A stretch of DNA of 64,000 nucleotides from Blastococcus sp. Marseille-P5729 (lineage in GTDB: Bacteria; Actinomycetota; Actinomycetes; Mycobacteriales; Antricoccaceae). The stretch covers positions 937,192-1,001,191 of the forward strand of contig NZ_OMPO01000001.1 in the NCBI RefSeq assembly GCF_900292035.1, given 5' to 3'. The translations under genes and the position numbers were made by a program. Below the pieces are notes generated by a model. It was given only the letters and a program-made list of their open reading frames with translations. It did not search any database and was not told where the DNA came from. Each line of letters opens with the position of its first letter. Within the stretch, counting starts at the first letter, position 1. Below, one piece after another: positions 48,272 through 59,439 of the stretch.

Positions 48272-49666
48272 TTACGCGGTCAGCCTGGTGACTACGAGCT
48301 TGTCGTCTCGGGTGCCGATGATGGCAACGGAATCACTGAAGGCGATGGTTCCGTACGCGGGTCTGTGCGAGGCCACTACGTCCTGCAGGCCGTCGACCGC
48401 ACCCAGGCGCACAGTGGCCCACGACCGGCCACCGTCCTCGGTCCACGCGATGGCGACCACCGTGTCATCATGATGCACGCAGGTACCCACTGCCAGCACG
48501 TCGGATCCCAGCAGCACCGGTGGGCCCACGGACTTTTCTCCTCGAAGGGAGGTGTCCGCACAGGTCTCGAACTTCAGCTCCTGGGCGGACGCCGACGCCG
48601 CCTTCATGATTCCGGCATAGGCAACCGAGCAGTCGCAGGCATCATCATCGACCCACGTCGCAACTCGGTCTCCGGTCGGCAGGACGACGGCGCTCGCTTC
48701 ACGATATGCGCCACTACCGGGCTCGCCGCTGAAGTCGATCTCTGGAACCTCGCTCCACGCAGACTCCCCGGGAGCGAGACTCAGCTCGGCGTAGAAGGCC
48801 TCCAGATAGACAGTCGCACCACGGACGGTCAGCTCGCCGATGTCGGCGATGTCCGGTACTCCATCCACCGCGATCCAGTTCTCGCCGTCATCCGTACTCG
48901 CCGTCGTGACCAGCCGATCTCGGCCAGTGAGCCCGCTCTCTCCAGGCAGTCGGCCATCCCGGCCCGTGGCGATGATCCGGTCATCGGTGCTGGCCAGATG
49001 GATGATCATCTGGTTCTCGGCCAGGCCCGACGTCGTCCCCAACGCAACGGGCGTGAGCGGTTCACCGGGACTCCCGCGCCAGAAGGCGGCGTCGTACTGC
49101 CCCGTCGAGCTGTCCGCACGATAGCCACCGACGAGCAGCTCGCCCGAAGGAGTTGTCGTCGCGCTGAGTACGCCGGTCACCGCTGATGCAGCATCCAGGA
49201 CGAGGGGATGCCAGGTCAGCCCTCCGTCTGCGGAAAACGACTGTGCAGTCGGCGGAGCCGACGATTCGCCCATCGTGTCCTGATCGCTCGATTCGTCGTC
49301 CGCACGTACCGGTTTGACGGCGATCAGCCAGTCCCCCGCGTGCAGCAGTGTCGGCCAGTAGTCGGTATAGGTCTCCGGCGGATCGTGGCTTCCGAGGCCG
49401 GTCTCGACGCTCTGCCAGGTCACGCCCGCATCGTGGGAGACCACCGCGAGGTCTGCTCCGCCGTTCTCGCTGGAGACCAGCGCCACGGCCACGCCGCCGT
49501 CCAGCCCGGCAACCCCCTCGATCGTGAAGTCCCCGTGGTCGAGCTCGAGCTGCTCGACATCGTACGGCCCGACCGTTCCGCTCCCCGCACCGGACTTTCC
49601 AGTGCCGCAGCCAGAGATCAGCGCGATCACGGCGATCACCAGCGCAGTTGCCACGCGACTCGGCAT
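48272..49666 (-). CDS. lipoprotein with BNR/sialidase-like repeats
   Basis: 464 residues. Signal peptide VATALVIAVIALISGCGTGK with lipobox ISGC. The mature part contains several Asp-box-like turns (SHDAGVTWQSVETG, SADGGLTWHPLVLD, STDDGENWIAVDGV, TEDGGRSWATVRLG), the S-x-D-x-G-x-T-W pattern of beta-propeller folds seen in sialidases and photosystem assembly factors. Catalytic sialidase residues are not evident. A good AAGGAGAG precedes the ATG. Surface role unknown. Confidence 0.85.
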   Translation of the reverse strand: MPSRVATALVIAVIALISGCGTGKSGAGSGTVGPYDVEQLELDHGDFTIEGVAGLDGGVAVALVSSENGGADLAVVSHDAGVTWQSVETGLGSHDPPETYTDYWPTLLHAGDWLIAVKPVRADDESSDQDTMGESSAPPTAQSFSADGGLTWHPLVLDAASAVTGVLSATTTPSGELLVGGYRADSSTGQYDAAFWRGSPGEPLTPVALGTTSGLAENQMIIHLASTDDRIIATGRDGRLPGESGLTGRDRLVTTASTDDGENWIAVDGVPDIADIGELTVRGATVYLEAFYAELSLAPGESAWSEVPEIDFSGEPGSGAYREASAVVLPTGDRVATWVDDDACDCSVAYAGIMKAASASAQELKFETCADTSLRGEKSVGPPVLLGSDVLAVGTCVHHDDTVVAIAWTEDGGRSWATVRLGAVDGLQDVVASHRPAYGTIAFSDSVAIIGTRDDKLVVTRLTA

Positions 49667-49746
49667 CGCTCTCTCCTTCAGACCGGCGTCGACGGATCGA
49701 ATGGCCGCTACGACGAGAAGCGGTCTCAGGGCGGTTCCCCAGACGA

Positions 49747-49780
49747 CGAAAGGACCCCACCCAAGGGCGGGGTCCTTTCG
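49747..49780 (-). terminator. terminator downstream of rplA
   Basis: Perfect 12-base arms CGAAAGGACCCC and GGGGTCCTTTCG with a 10-base loop. Lies 19 bases after the rplA stop on the minus strand and separates it from the BNR lipoprotein gene. Confidence 0.8.
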
Positions 49781-49798
49781 TGCGAGAGTCAGCGCAGC

Positions 49799-50512
49799 CT
49801 ACGCGACCGGGTCCTCGGTGAGGTTGCGGGTGCGAGCCGGATCGACCGGGATGCCCGGGCCCATCGTGGTCGACATCGCGATCTTCTTGATGTAGCGACC
49901 CTTGGCGGCCGACGGCTTGGCGCGCAGCACCTCGTCGAGGACGGCGCCGTAGTTCTCGACCAGCTGGTTCTGCTCGAAGGACGACTTGCCGATGACCAGG
50001 TGCAGGTTGGCCTGCTTGTCGATACGGAAGTTGACCTTGCCGCCCTTGATGTCGGCGACGGCCTTGGCGACGTCCGGGGTGACGGTGCCGGTCTTCGGGT
50101 TCGGCATCAGGCCGCGGGGGCCCAGCACGCGGGCGACGCGGCCGACCTTGGCCATCTGATCGGGCGTGGCGATGGCGGCGTCGAAGTCCAGGAACCCGCC
50201 GTTGATCTTCTCGATCAGGTCGTCCGAGCCGACGACGTCCGCGCCGGCGGCCTCGGCCTCGGCGGCCTTCTCACCGACGGCGAACACGATGACGCGGGCG
50301 GTCTTGCCGGTGCCGTGCGGCAGGTTGACCGTTCCGCGGACCATCTGGTCGGCCTTGCGCGGGTCGACGCCGAGGACCATGGCGACCTCGACCGTTGCGT
50401 CGTACTTCGTCGTCGAGGTCTCCTTGGCCAGACCCGCTGCCTCAAGCGGGCTGTAGAGCTTCGAGCGATCGACCTTCTCCGCTGCGCTGCGGTAAGCCTT
50501 GCTGCGCTTCAT
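49799..50512 (-). CDS. rplA: 50S ribosomal protein L1
   Basis: 237 residues: [60 protein letters not shown] and [20 protein letters not shown] are the conserved L1 segments. L1 binds 23S rRNA at the exit-tRNA stalk. Last gene of the secE-nusG-rplK-rplA group; the rplJ pair that often follows is 7.8 kb away here. Confidence 0.97.
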   Translation of the reverse strand: MKRSKAYRSAAEKVDRSKLYSPLEAAGLAKETSTTKYDATVEVAMVLGVDPRKADQMVRGTVNLPHGTGKTARVIVFAVGEKAAEAEAAGADVVGSDDLIEKINGGFLDFDAAIATPDQMAKVGRVARVLGPRGLMPNPKTGTVTPDVAKAVADIKGGKVNFRIDKQANLHLVIGKSSFEQNQLVENYGAVLDEVLRAKPSAAKGRYIKKIAMSTTMGPGIPVDPARTRNLTEDPVA

Positions 50513-50621
50513 TTCTTCTCCAAGCGTGTGTGTGATGTCGACGCCGGCGGGACCGGACGTCGCTTGTAGGTGTGGTCAGCGAGCCAGCGCGTGGCTCTCC
50601 CACGGAGGGGTAGGCAGCGGC

Positions 50622-51053
50622 CTAGCCCTTGACCTCGATGCCCATCGAGCGGGCGGTGCCCGCGATGATCTTCTCGGCCTGGTCGACGTCGTTGGCGTTC
50701 AGGTCGGCCATCTTCATCTCAGCGATCTCGCGAACCTGGTCGCGGGTGACCTTCGCGACCTTGTTGGTGTGCGGCTCGCCCGAGCCCTTCTGCACGCCCG
50801 CGGCCTTCAACAGCAACTTCGCAGCTGGCGGCGTCTTGGTGATGAAGGTGAAGGAGCGATCCTCGTAGACGGTGATCTCGACGGGGATGACGTTGCCGCG
50901 CTGCGACTCGGTCGCGGCGTTGTACGCCTTGCAGAACTCCATGATGTTGACGCCGTGCTGGCCGAGCGCGGGGCCGACCGGCGGCGCCGGGTTTGCCTGG
51001 CCGGCCTGGATCTGAAGCTTGATCAGACCAGCGACCTTCTTCTTGGGAGGCAT
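50622..51053 (-). CDS. rplK: 50S ribosomal protein L11
   Basis: 143 residues from [20 protein letters not shown], with the N-terminal [13 protein letters not shown]-like thiostrepton-region loop ([18 protein letters not shown]) and C-terminal rRNA-binding domain ([20 protein letters not shown]). L11 forms the GTPase-associated centre. Upstream open frame has poor composition and lacks a ribosome-binding site. Confidence 0.97.
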   Translation of the reverse strand: MPPKKKVAGLIKLQIQAGQANPAPPVGPALGQHGVNIMEFCKAYNAATESQRGNVIPVEITVYEDRSFTFITKTPPAAKLLLKAAGVQKGSGEPHTNKVAKVTRDQVREIAEMKMADLNANDVDQAEKIIAGTARSMGIEVKG

Positions 51054-51223
51054 GTCTTTCCAGTCCTCTGGTGTTGGTGGTGTGGTGGTGGCCGAAGCCC
51101 GACCTGGGACGGCACGTCGGGAAGGGTTCGGCCGAGACGTGCGCCGGTAGGCGCACGGCAACCTTCTAAGACTACGCGCTGCACCCCGACGCGGGCGAGC
51201 CCCCGCCGGGAAGATCACAGGCG

Positions 51224-52144
51224 CTAGATCTTCGAGACCTGGTTGAAGCCCAGCTCGACGGGCGTCTCGCGGCCGAAGATCGACACAAGCACCTTGAGCT
51301 TCTGCTGCTCGGGCATAACCTCGCTGATCGATGCCGGGAGGGTCGCGAACGGTCCGTCCATGACGGTCACCGACTCGCCGATCTCGAAGTCGACCTCGAT
51401 CGTCGGGGCCGGCTGACCGGTCAGAGCCGCCTCGCCCACCGAGCTCGCGGTCGCGGGCGCGGCCGGCTGCGCCGGCGTACGGATGATCATCTTCACGACG
51501 TCGTCCACCGGGACCGGCGAGGGGCGGGACATGCCGCCGACGAAGCCGGTCACGTTCGGCGTGTTGCGGACGACGTTCCAGGACTCGTCGGTGAGATCCA
51601 TCCGCACGAGCACGTAGCCGGGGTACGGCTTGCGGTTGACCTTGACCTTCTTGCCGTTCTTGATCTCGGTGACCTCCTCGGAGGGCACCGCCACCTCGAA
51701 GATGTAGTCCTCCATGTCGAAGGTCTCCAGGCGCGACTCGATGTTCGTCTTCACCCGGTTCTCGTAGCCGGCGTAGGAGTGGACGACGTACCAGTCGCCG
51801 ATCTTCGAGCGCTCGCGCAGCTCGGCTTCCTCATCGACCGGCGCGTCGATGGCGGCCTCGGCCGGCTGGGCGGGCAGCGGCGGCTCGGACTGCGCCTTCT
51901 CCGCGGCTTCCACGGCCTGCTGCTCGTCCTCGCCCAGCTGCTGGCCGTCGCCCTCGACGCGCTCGACCTCGGGCTCGTCGGCGATGCCCTCGAGGACGGC
52001 GCGCTCCTCGGCGGCCTCCGCGGCGGCGACCGATCCCTGGGACAGCTCGGCGGGCTCCACCTCGTCGGCGCTGGTGCCGTCGACGGTCACCTCGGGCTCC
52101 GGCTGCTCGCCGGTCTCCTGGGGCTGGAGGTCTTCGTTCACCAC
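51224..52144 (-). CDS. nusG: transcription factor NusG with long acidic N-terminus
   Basis: 306 residues against about 180 in E. coli. Residues 1 to about 115 are a Glu/Asp/Ala-rich tail. The NusG core starts at [20 protein letters not shown], with [20 protein letters not shown] and VTGFVGG, and ends in the KOW domain ([20 protein letters not shown]). NusG binds RNA polymerase and links it to Rho or ribosomes. GTG start (52144 or 52141). 70 bases after secE. Confidence 0.95.
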   Translation of the reverse strand: MVNEDLQPQETGEQPEPEVTVDGTSADEVEPAELSQGSVAAAEAAEERAVLEGIADEPEVERVEGDGQQLGEDEQQAVEAAEKAQSEPPLPAQPAEAAIDAPVDEEAELRERSKIGDWYVVHSYAGYENRVKTNIESRLETFDMEDYIFEVAVPSEEVTEIKNGKKVKVNRKPYPGYVLVRMDLTDESWNVVRNTPNVTGFVGGMSRPSPVPVDDVVKMIIRTPAQPAAPATASSVGEAALTGQPAPTIEVDFEIGESVTVMDGPFATLPASISEVMPEQQKLKVLVSIFGRETPVELGFNQVSKI

Positions 52145-52214
52145 GGGTAGCTCACTTCCTTGTCTTCGGCCGCCTCGTGGGCGGCGTATGTCGCTGGTGG
52201 ATCGTGCTCGCCGG

Positions 52215-52778
52215 CTAGGCGAAGACCCACTCCATCAGCTTGCCCAGACCGAGGTCGAAGCCCCAGACGGCGGTCACGAGGATCACCACGAACACGATCA
52301 CGACCGACGTGTAGGTGATCATCTGCTTGCGGGTCGGCCAGACGACCTTCTGCAGCTCGGAGCCAACCTGCTGCAGGAAGTTCCCCGGCGCCGCACCGGG
52401 CACCGTGCTCCGCTGCTCGGCCTTCGCCGGCCGCTTCGCGGTCTTCGTACCCTTGCGGGACTCCTTGGCAGCGGCCTTCTTCTTCGGCTTGCCCTTGCCG
52501 GCGGCAGTCGCGCCCGCCGCTACCTCTGCGGCGTCATCCTCGTCAAGGTCCTCAAGGTCCTCGTCGTCCCGGTCTTCGTCCGCGAGGTCGTCATCCTCGT
52601 CGTCGAGGTCCGCGTCGCCGGCGTCGCCCTCGAGATCCTCGTCGTCCTCGTAGAGATCGACATCCTCCTCGGCGGCGGACTCGTCGGGGTCATCTGCGAT
52701 CTCGTCGCGGCCTGCCACGACGTCGTCCAGCTCGCGCTCGTCATCCGACGACGAATCGCGCTTGGATCGCTTGGCCAC
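52215..52778 (-). CDS. secE: preprotein translocase subunit SecE with acidic N-terminal extension
   Basis: 187 residues; ordinary single-span SecE is about 60-70. The C-terminal part is canonical: [20 protein letters not shown] then [20 protein letters not shown], an amphipathic helix and one membrane span that clamp SecY. Residues about 10-90 are almost all Asp/Glu ([20 protein letters not shown]), followed by a Lys/Ala-rich stretch ([20 protein letters not shown]). First gene of the nusG operon, 38 bases after tRNA-Trp. Confidence 0.95.
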   Translation of the reverse strand: MAKRSKRDSSSDDERELDDVVAGRDEIADDPDESAAEEDVDLYEDDEDLEGDAGDADLDDEDDDLADEDRDDEDLEDLDEDDAAEVAAGATAAGKGKPKKKAAAKESRKGTKTAKRPAKAEQRSTVPGAAPGNFLQQVGSELQKVVWPTRKQMITYTSVVIVFVVILVTAVWGFDLGLGKLMEWVFA

Positions 52779-52816
52779 TCGCTAGCCTTCCGTTGACCGA
52801 CTGTGCACTGCCTTGC

Positions 52817-52892
52817 TGGCAGGGGTGACAGGACTCGAACCTGCAACCTGCGGTTTTGGAGACCGCTGCTCTACCAATTGAGCCACACCCCT
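52817..52892 (-). tRNA. tRNA-Trp (CCA anticodon)
   Basis: 76 bases, 3' CCA encoded. Acceptor AGGGGTG pairs with CACCCCT, T arm GCAGGTTCGAGTCCTGT, anticodon loop TCTCCAAAA gives CCA. Stands before secE, as in many actinobacteria. Confidence 0.96.
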
Positions 52893-53023
52893 ATGCCTGC
52901 TGCGCCCCTTCGGGCACGCCAGGTCAGGAGCCAATCTCGACTCCCGGCCTGCCAGTGTACCCACGCCGGGCCCCCGGCGTGCAACGGGTTCCGCAGCGCG
53001 CCGGCCTCGCACGCCCTCGCGGG

Positions 53024-53470
53024 CTAGTTGTGATGTCCAGGGACATTGGTCAGCCGGGTGATCGGGGGCCGGCCGCCGATTGCGGAGTGGGCGCGGTGGT
53101 GATTGTAGAAGTGGAGCCAAGCGGGCAGTGCGGCGTTGCGGTCCTGGGTTGACTCGTACAGCCGGGCGAAGGCCCAACCGTCGGCCAGTGTTCGGTGGAA
53201 GCGCTCGATCTTGCCGTTGGTCTGCGGCCGGTACGGTCGGGTTCGTTTGTGGACGATGCTGAGGTCGTTGCACGCGTCGCGCCAAGCGAATGAGCGGTAG
53301 CAGCTGCCATTGTCGGACAGTACTCGCTCGACAGTGACACCGTGCTCGGCCAACCACGCCACCGCTCGCCGCAAGACGCCGATAGCGGTCTGGGCCTTCT
53401 CATCGGTGCAGATCTCGGCATAGGCCATCCGGGAGTGGTCCGGGGGCAGGGCAGCATTAGCGTGGGACAC
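53024..53470 (-). pseudogene. IS481-family transposase with in-frame internal deletion
   Basis: 148 residues: the first eight, MSHANAAL, are the usual start of these transposases. They run straight into DHSRMAYAEICTDEKAQTAI, which is normally near the middle. The catalytic core after that is kept: VERVLSDNGSCYRSFAWRD (second Asp) and TNGKIERFHRTLADGW (Glu), ending ITRLTNVPGHHN. The N-terminal HTH and first catalytic Asp are gone, but the frame is uninterrupted across the junction. Non-functional as a transposase. It lies between the tRNA-Trp/secE unit and a response regulator. Confidence 0.85.
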
Positions 53471-53585
53471 GAAGACCTCCGGTCAGTGAAGCGGTGAACT
53501 AGACAGCTCCACTTCACAACCGGAGGCCTTCGTCTGTCACACAAACTCACCGATGCCGGGCGGTACAACCTCCCTGGACATCACA
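53029..53585. mobile_element. deleted IS481-type element bounded by inverted repeats
   Basis: Ends are TGTGATGTCCAGGGA (53029-53043) and its exact complement TCCCTGGACATCACA (53571-53585), 557 bases in all. Intact members are over 1 kb, so about half was lost inside. No convincing target-site duplication is seen: CTAGT at the left against GTTAG at the right. Its right end touches the response-regulator stop codon. Confidence 0.85.
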
Positions 53586-53586
53586 G

Positions 53587-54246
53587 TTAGTCGACGAGCC
53601 CGTGGTCGATGGCATAGCGGACCAGGTCGGCCGTCGAGCTGAGCCCGAGCTTGGCCAGCAGCCTGCTGCGGTAGGTGCTGACGGTCTTCACGCTCAGATG
53701 GCCCGCGTCGGCGATGTCGGTGACCCGGTCGCCTCGCGCGAGCGCGACGAGCACCTCGAACTCCCGCGGCGAGAGGTCGAGGTGCAGGTCCTCGCTGCTT
53801 TCGCGGCCGGCGCCGATCAACTCGCCGGCGACCTCACCGGTGATGTAGCGGCCTCCGTTGGCGACGCGCCGCACCGACATGACGAGCTCTTGGGCATCCA
53901 TGTCCTTCGATACATAGCCGCGCGCGCCGGCCTCGAAGGCGCGGACGGCGTACTGCCGCGCCGGGTACATGCTGAGCACGACCACCGGTAGCTCGGGCCA
54001 GCGCCGCTGCATGGTGCGCAGCAGGTCGAGCCCGCTGCGGACGGGCAGGTTGATGTCGAGCAGGACGGCGTCGAAGCGCCGCTGCTCGAGCAGCTCCAGC
54101 GCGTCTGCGGCGGTGGCCGCCTCGGCCACCACCCGCAGATCGCTCTCGTGCTGCAGCAGCCGGATCAGGCCGGCGCGGAAGATCGTGTGGTCGTCGACCA
54201 GCAGCAGCTCGTGGCCGTCCACGCTCGTCTCCCTTGCGGCCTGCAC
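53587..54246 (-). CDS. LuxR/NarL-family response regulator
   Basis: 219 residues. Receiver domain ELLLVDDHTIFRAGLIRLLQ with the phospho-acceptor Asp64 in AVLLDINLPVRSGLDLL, then VVVLSMYPARQYAVRAFEAG and GYVSKDMDAQELV. C-terminal HTH: LSPREFEVLVALARGDRVTD and VKTVSTYRSRLLAKLGLSST. It is the last gene of the acyl-CoA operon, 11 bases after the enoyl-CoA hydratase stop, and the likely partner of the kinase at 59440. The IS-derived element ends exactly at its stop. Confidence 0.92.
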   Translation of the reverse strand: MQAARETSVDGHELLLVDDHTIFRAGLIRLLQHESDLRVVAEAATAADALELLEQRRFDAVLLDINLPVRSGLDLLRTMQRRWPELPVVVLSMYPARQYAVRAFEAGARGYVSKDMDAQELVMSVRRVANGGRYITGEVAGELIGAGRESSEDLHLDLSPREFEVLVALARGDRVTDIADAGHLSVKTVSTYRSRLLAKLGLSSTADLVRYAIDHGLVD

Positions 54247-54257
54247 CCGGCCCTCGC

Positions 54258-55043
54258 TCAGCGGCCCTGGAAGTTGGCCTCGCGGCGCTCGACGAAGGAC
54301 TGGATGCCTTCCTTCATGTCCTCGCTGCTCATCACCTTGTCACGGATCTGCCCGATCGCATCGACTGCTGCCCGCTCGCCGTGCTCGATGTAGGTGAGCG
54401 CGGCCTCCTTGGTGGCCTGGATGCCCAGCGGCGCGTTCTTGCAGATCTCCTTGGCCAGCTCGATCGCGCGGTCGATCTGCTGTCCCGCCGGCACGACCTC
54501 CTGCACGAAGCCGAGCTGCAGCGCCCGCTGCGCGTCGAACTTGTCGCACAGGAACAGGTGGTACATCGCGTTGCCCCAGCCGGTGCGGGTCAGGTACCGG
54601 AAGTGCGCGCCACCCAGCGGAGCGATGCCTCGCTTGGACTCCAGCTGCTGGAAGACCGCGGTGTCGGCAGCGACGACGATGTCGCAGGCCAGCATGAACT
54701 CGATGCCGACGGTGAAGGTGATGCCCTGGACGGCGGCGACGACCGGCTTCATGCAGCGTCGTCCGAGGCCGAAGGGATCGACCTTGTTCGGGTCGCGCGG
54801 CTTCGCGGTGGCCTTGGGGCCGAAGAACTTCGGCATGTCGAGACCGGCGGTCGTGTGCTCGCCGGCGGAGCAGAAGACGGCTGCCCAGATCTCCGGGTCG
54901 TCGTCCACGCGGGTGAGGTGATCGACCAGCTGCTCGACCATCTCGGGGTTGTAGGAATTCTTCTTGGCCTCATTGCGCACGGTGATGACGGCGATGTGGC
55001 CGTCGATCTCCATCGTGACCTCGCCTGCTGGCTGATCGCTCAT
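54258..55043 (-). CDS. enoyl-CoA hydratase/isomerase (crotonase family)
   Basis: 261 residues with EIDGHIAVITVRNEAKKNSY, WAAVFCSAGEHTTAGLDMPK and VVAAVQGITFTVGIEFMLAC from the crotonase oxyanion-hole region, then GIAPLGGAHFRYLTRTGWGN. The usual GGG/GGE glutamates are partly changed (FTVGIEFML; PLGGAHF), so exact chemistry, hydration or another crotonase reaction, is uncertain. RBS GAGGAG before the ATG. Third gene after the dehydrogenase. Confidence 0.87.
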   Translation of the reverse strand: MSDQPAGEVTMEIDGHIAVITVRNEAKKNSYNPEMVEQLVDHLTRVDDDPEIWAAVFCSAGEHTTAGLDMPKFFGPKATAKPRDPNKVDPFGLGRRCMKPVVAAVQGITFTVGIEFMLACDIVVAADTAVFQQLESKRGIAPLGGAHFRYLTRTGWGNAMYHLFLCDKFDAQRALQLGFVQEVVPAGQQIDRAIELAKEICKNAPLGIQATKEAALTYIEHGERAAVDAIGQIRDKVMSSEDMKEGIQSFVERREANFQGR

Positions 55044-55086
55044 GGTGCTCCTCTTTCCAGTGGTGGGATGGTGCCTTGCCGGTGGT

Positions 55087-55869
55087 CTAGATGATGCTGG
55101 AGCCGCCGTCGATGGCCAGCGTCTGGCCGGTGAGATGTGCCCCGGCGGCCGAGGCGAACAGCACGGCCGCGCCCTTGAGGTCGTCGCCCGAGCCGATGCG
55201 CCCGAGCGGCGTCCCTGCCGCCATCGCCTGCTCGCCGCGCGCGGCGATGGTTCCGGCCGTCATCTTCGACGGGAAGAAGCCCGGCGCGATGGCGTTGACG
55301 GTGATGCTGTGCCGGCCCCACTCGGCGCCGAGCGCGCGGGTGAAGTTGATGACCGCCGCCTTGCTCGTGTTGTAGGCGATCGTCTTGGTGGCGTCGAGCT
55401 TGTTGCCACGGAGACCGGCGATGGAGGCCACGTTGATGATCCTGCCGTACGACGCCGGGATCATCGAGCGCCGTCCGATCTCCTGGCAGGTCCGGAAGAT
55501 CGCCCGGGTGTTGAGGTTCATGACCTTGTCCCAGGCCTCGGCGGGGTGATCCTCGGCGTTCGCGCCCCAGGTCGCGCCCGCGTTGTTGACGAGGATGTCG
55601 ACGTTGCCGAGCGCCTCGAGCGCGGCCTCGGAGGCGCGCACGATCTGCGCATCGTCGGCGAAGTCGGCGGCGATGTGCCCGGCGTCGATGCCGCGCCCGG
55701 CGAGGAAGTCGACCGCCTCCTTGAGGTCGGCCTCCTTGCGAGAGGTGAGGAAGACGCGCGCGCCCTGCTCGCCGAGGGCGGTGGCGATCTGCAGCCCGAG
55801 CCCGCGGGAGCCGCCGGTGACGAAGGCCGTGCGGCCGGTGAGGTCGAACAGCTCAGGAACGGTGCTCAC
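55087..55869 (-). CDS. SDR-family oxidoreductase
   Basis: 260 residues. TGRTAFVTGGSRGLGLQIAT is the TGxxxGxG NAD(P)-binding motif. NVDILVNNAGATWG is the NNAG motif. The catalytic Ser and YxxxK are in INVASIAGLRGNK and IAYNTSKAAVINFTRALG (Tyr and Lys present). Ends DGGSSII like typical FabG-like reductases. GTG start overlapping the synthetase stop by 4 bases. Likely a 3-hydroxyacyl-CoA dehydrogenase step in this operon. Confidence 0.9.
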   Translation of the reverse strand: MSTVPELFDLTGRTAFVTGGSRGLGLQIATALGEQGARVFLTSRKEADLKEAVDFLAGRGIDAGHIAADFADDAQIVRASEAALEALGNVDILVNNAGATWGANAEDHPAEAWDKVMNLNTRAIFRTCQEIGRRSMIPASYGRIINVASIAGLRGNKLDATKTIAYNTSKAAVINFTRALGAEWGRHSITVNAIAPGFFPSKMTAGTIAARGEQAMAAGTPLGRIGSGDDLKGAAVLFASAAGAHLTGQTLAIDGGSSII

Positions 55870-57575
55870 GAGTTCTCCTTGGGGCTACGGTGGGACGCCG
55901 ATTCGGTCGCTATCTCGGCTGCGCGGGCGCGCAGCTGGTCCTTGCGCATCTTCCCGACGCTTGAGCGCGGGATCTCGTCGACGACGTAGATGGCCTTGGG
56001 GATCGCGGCCCGCTCGGGCGTGCGTGCCGCCACGTGGGCGAGCAGCTCGTCGACACCGACCGGCTCGGCCAGCTGCACGAACGCGACCGGGAGCTCGCCG
56101 GCGTAGGGGTCCGGCTGCCCGACGACCGCGGCGGCGATGACCTGCGGGTGCGTGTGGAAGGCCTCCTCGATCGGCGCGGGGTCGATGTTGTGCCCTCCGC
56201 GGATGATGAGGTCCTTGCTGCGGCCGGTGATCCACAGGTAGCCGTCGTCGTCGAGGGATCCGAGGTCGCCTGTCGCGATCCAGTCCCCGGGCAGCGTGTC
56301 GCTCGCGCGGCCGTCGTAGCCGTCGAAGACACCCGGTCCCCGGAAGACGATCTCGCCGGTCTCACCCGGAACCGCGGGCGAGGCTGGGTCGGTCCGGTCG
56401 CGCAGCACGCGAACCTGCTGGTACGGGAAGCGGATGCCGACCGAGCCGTGCTTGACGATGCCGTCGTAGGGATTCATCGTCGTCACGCCGTAGGTCTCGG
56501 TCAGCCCGTAGCCCTCGACGACGGGAGCGCCGACCAGGTCCTCGAAGCGCTTCGCCACGGCTACCGACAGCGGCGCCGAGCCCGACGACACCACGCGCAG
56601 GACGGCGAGATCGGCGTCCGGGCGGGCACCGGCTGCGACCTGCCCGATGATCGTCGGCAGCAGCGGCAGGTGGGTGATGCGGTGCCGTTCGACGAGCCGG
56701 AACACACCCTCGATCACGCCGCGGCCCCGCCAGCCGTGGGCCGAGGGCAGCACGATGCTGCCACCGGCGGCGATGCTCGCGAACGGGCCGTTGAGGATGC
56801 CGAGGACATGGAAGGTCGGCGTGGCGCACAGCCGGACGTCACCGGGCCCAAAGCCGACCATCAGCGCGCTGCTCCACGCGCTGAAGACCCAGCCGGCGTG
56901 CGTGTGCCTGGCAAGCTTGGGCAGGCCGGTGGTGCCACCGGTCATGAGCAGCGCGGCGATGCGGGCGGGGTCGCTCGGCGGCAGCCGGTCGTGCCCGGCC
57001 GCGAGCGCCTCCTCGAACGCGACCTGCTCGACGCCCTCCGGCAGGTCGTCGAGGGTGCCGCCGACTGTGAGCACCAGGCGGACGCCGGGCACCTCCCGGA
57101 TCGCCGCGACCGTCGTCGCGGCGATCTGCGGCTCCTCGGGGCCGGCATGGGCGATGACGACGCTGACGCCTGCGGCGCGCAGCAACTCGGCGACGGCGAA
57201 CGGCTCGAGCATCCAGTTGACCGGGAGCGCGATCGCGGCCGCCTGCACGCCCCAGGTGGCGAAATAGGCCTCCGGGACGGTCGGCATCAGGAGCGCGACC
57301 CGGTCGTCGACGCCCACTCCATTGGCGTGCAGGTAGCCACCGAGCGCGACCACCCGTTCGAGCAGCTCGGCCTTGCTCAACACTGTGGGATCGCCGTCGA
57401 CCTCCGGTAGGTAGACGATCGCGGGCCCGCTCGGATCGGTGGCCGCGGCATCGCGAAGCATCGTCGTGGTGTCCGCCGGCAGGCCGCGGTCGCCCAACGG
57501 GACGCACTCGAACTCGCCGATGGCCACCGCGGAGCTTAGGTCCGCCTCGATCCAGTACGGGGCGCGGGCGGTCAT
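55866..57575 (-). CDS. acyl-CoA synthetase (AMP-forming)
   Basis: 569 residues: LLMTGGTTGLPKLARHTHAG is the P-loop-like motif, with VVEGYGLTETYGVTTMNPYD, YLWITGRSKDLIIRGGHNID and the C-terminal catalytic Lys in SSVGKMRKDQL. The order is that of fatty acyl-CoA synthetases. Substrate not readable. It begins 3 bases after the dehydrogenase stop and overlaps the SDR start, so it is within one transcript. Confidence 0.9.
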   Translation of the reverse strand: MTARAPYWIEADLSSAVAIGEFECVPLGDRGLPADTTTMLRDAAATDPSGPAIVYLPEVDGDPTVLSKAELLERVVALGGYLHANGVGVDDRVALLMPTVPEAYFATWGVQAAAIALPVNWMLEPFAVAELLRAAGVSVVIAHAGPEEPQIAATTVAAIREVPGVRLVLTVGGTLDDLPEGVEQVAFEEALAAGHDRLPPSDPARIAALLMTGGTTGLPKLARHTHAGWVFSAWSSALMVGFGPGDVRLCATPTFHVLGILNGPFASIAAGGSIVLPSAHGWRGRGVIEGVFRLVERHRITHLPLLPTIIGQVAAGARPDADLAVLRVVSSGSAPLSVAVAKRFEDLVGAPVVEGYGLTETYGVTTMNPYDGIVKHGSVGIRFPYQQVRVLRDRTDPASPAVPGETGEIVFRGPGVFDGYDGRASDTLPGDWIATGDLGSLDDDGYLWITGRSKDLIIRGGHNIDPAPIEEAFHTHPQVIAAAVVGQPDPYAGELPVAFVQLAEPVGVDELLAHVAARTPERAAIPKAIYVVDEIPRSSVGKMRKDQLRARAAEIATESASHRSPKENS

Positions 57576-57578
57576 CGC

Positions 57579-59330
<1,752 letters not shown>

Positions 59331-59385
59331 GTCAGCTCCTTGCTGTTGCGTACCCTCGACGCTAGCCAGCGAGCCCCCGCAGATC

Positions 59386-59426
59386 TGTCGGACAACAGGA
59401 CGACGTAGCGTAGGACTCGTCCGACA
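59386..59426. promoter_or_regulatory. inverted repeat in the divergent promoter region
   Basis: TGTCGGAC (59386-59393) and GTCCGACA (59419-59426), exact complements 25 bases apart, sit between the dehydrogenase and kinase genes. A candidate operator for the response regulator or another repressor. Confidence 0.5.
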
Positions 59427-59439
59427 CGAGGAGGCGCTC

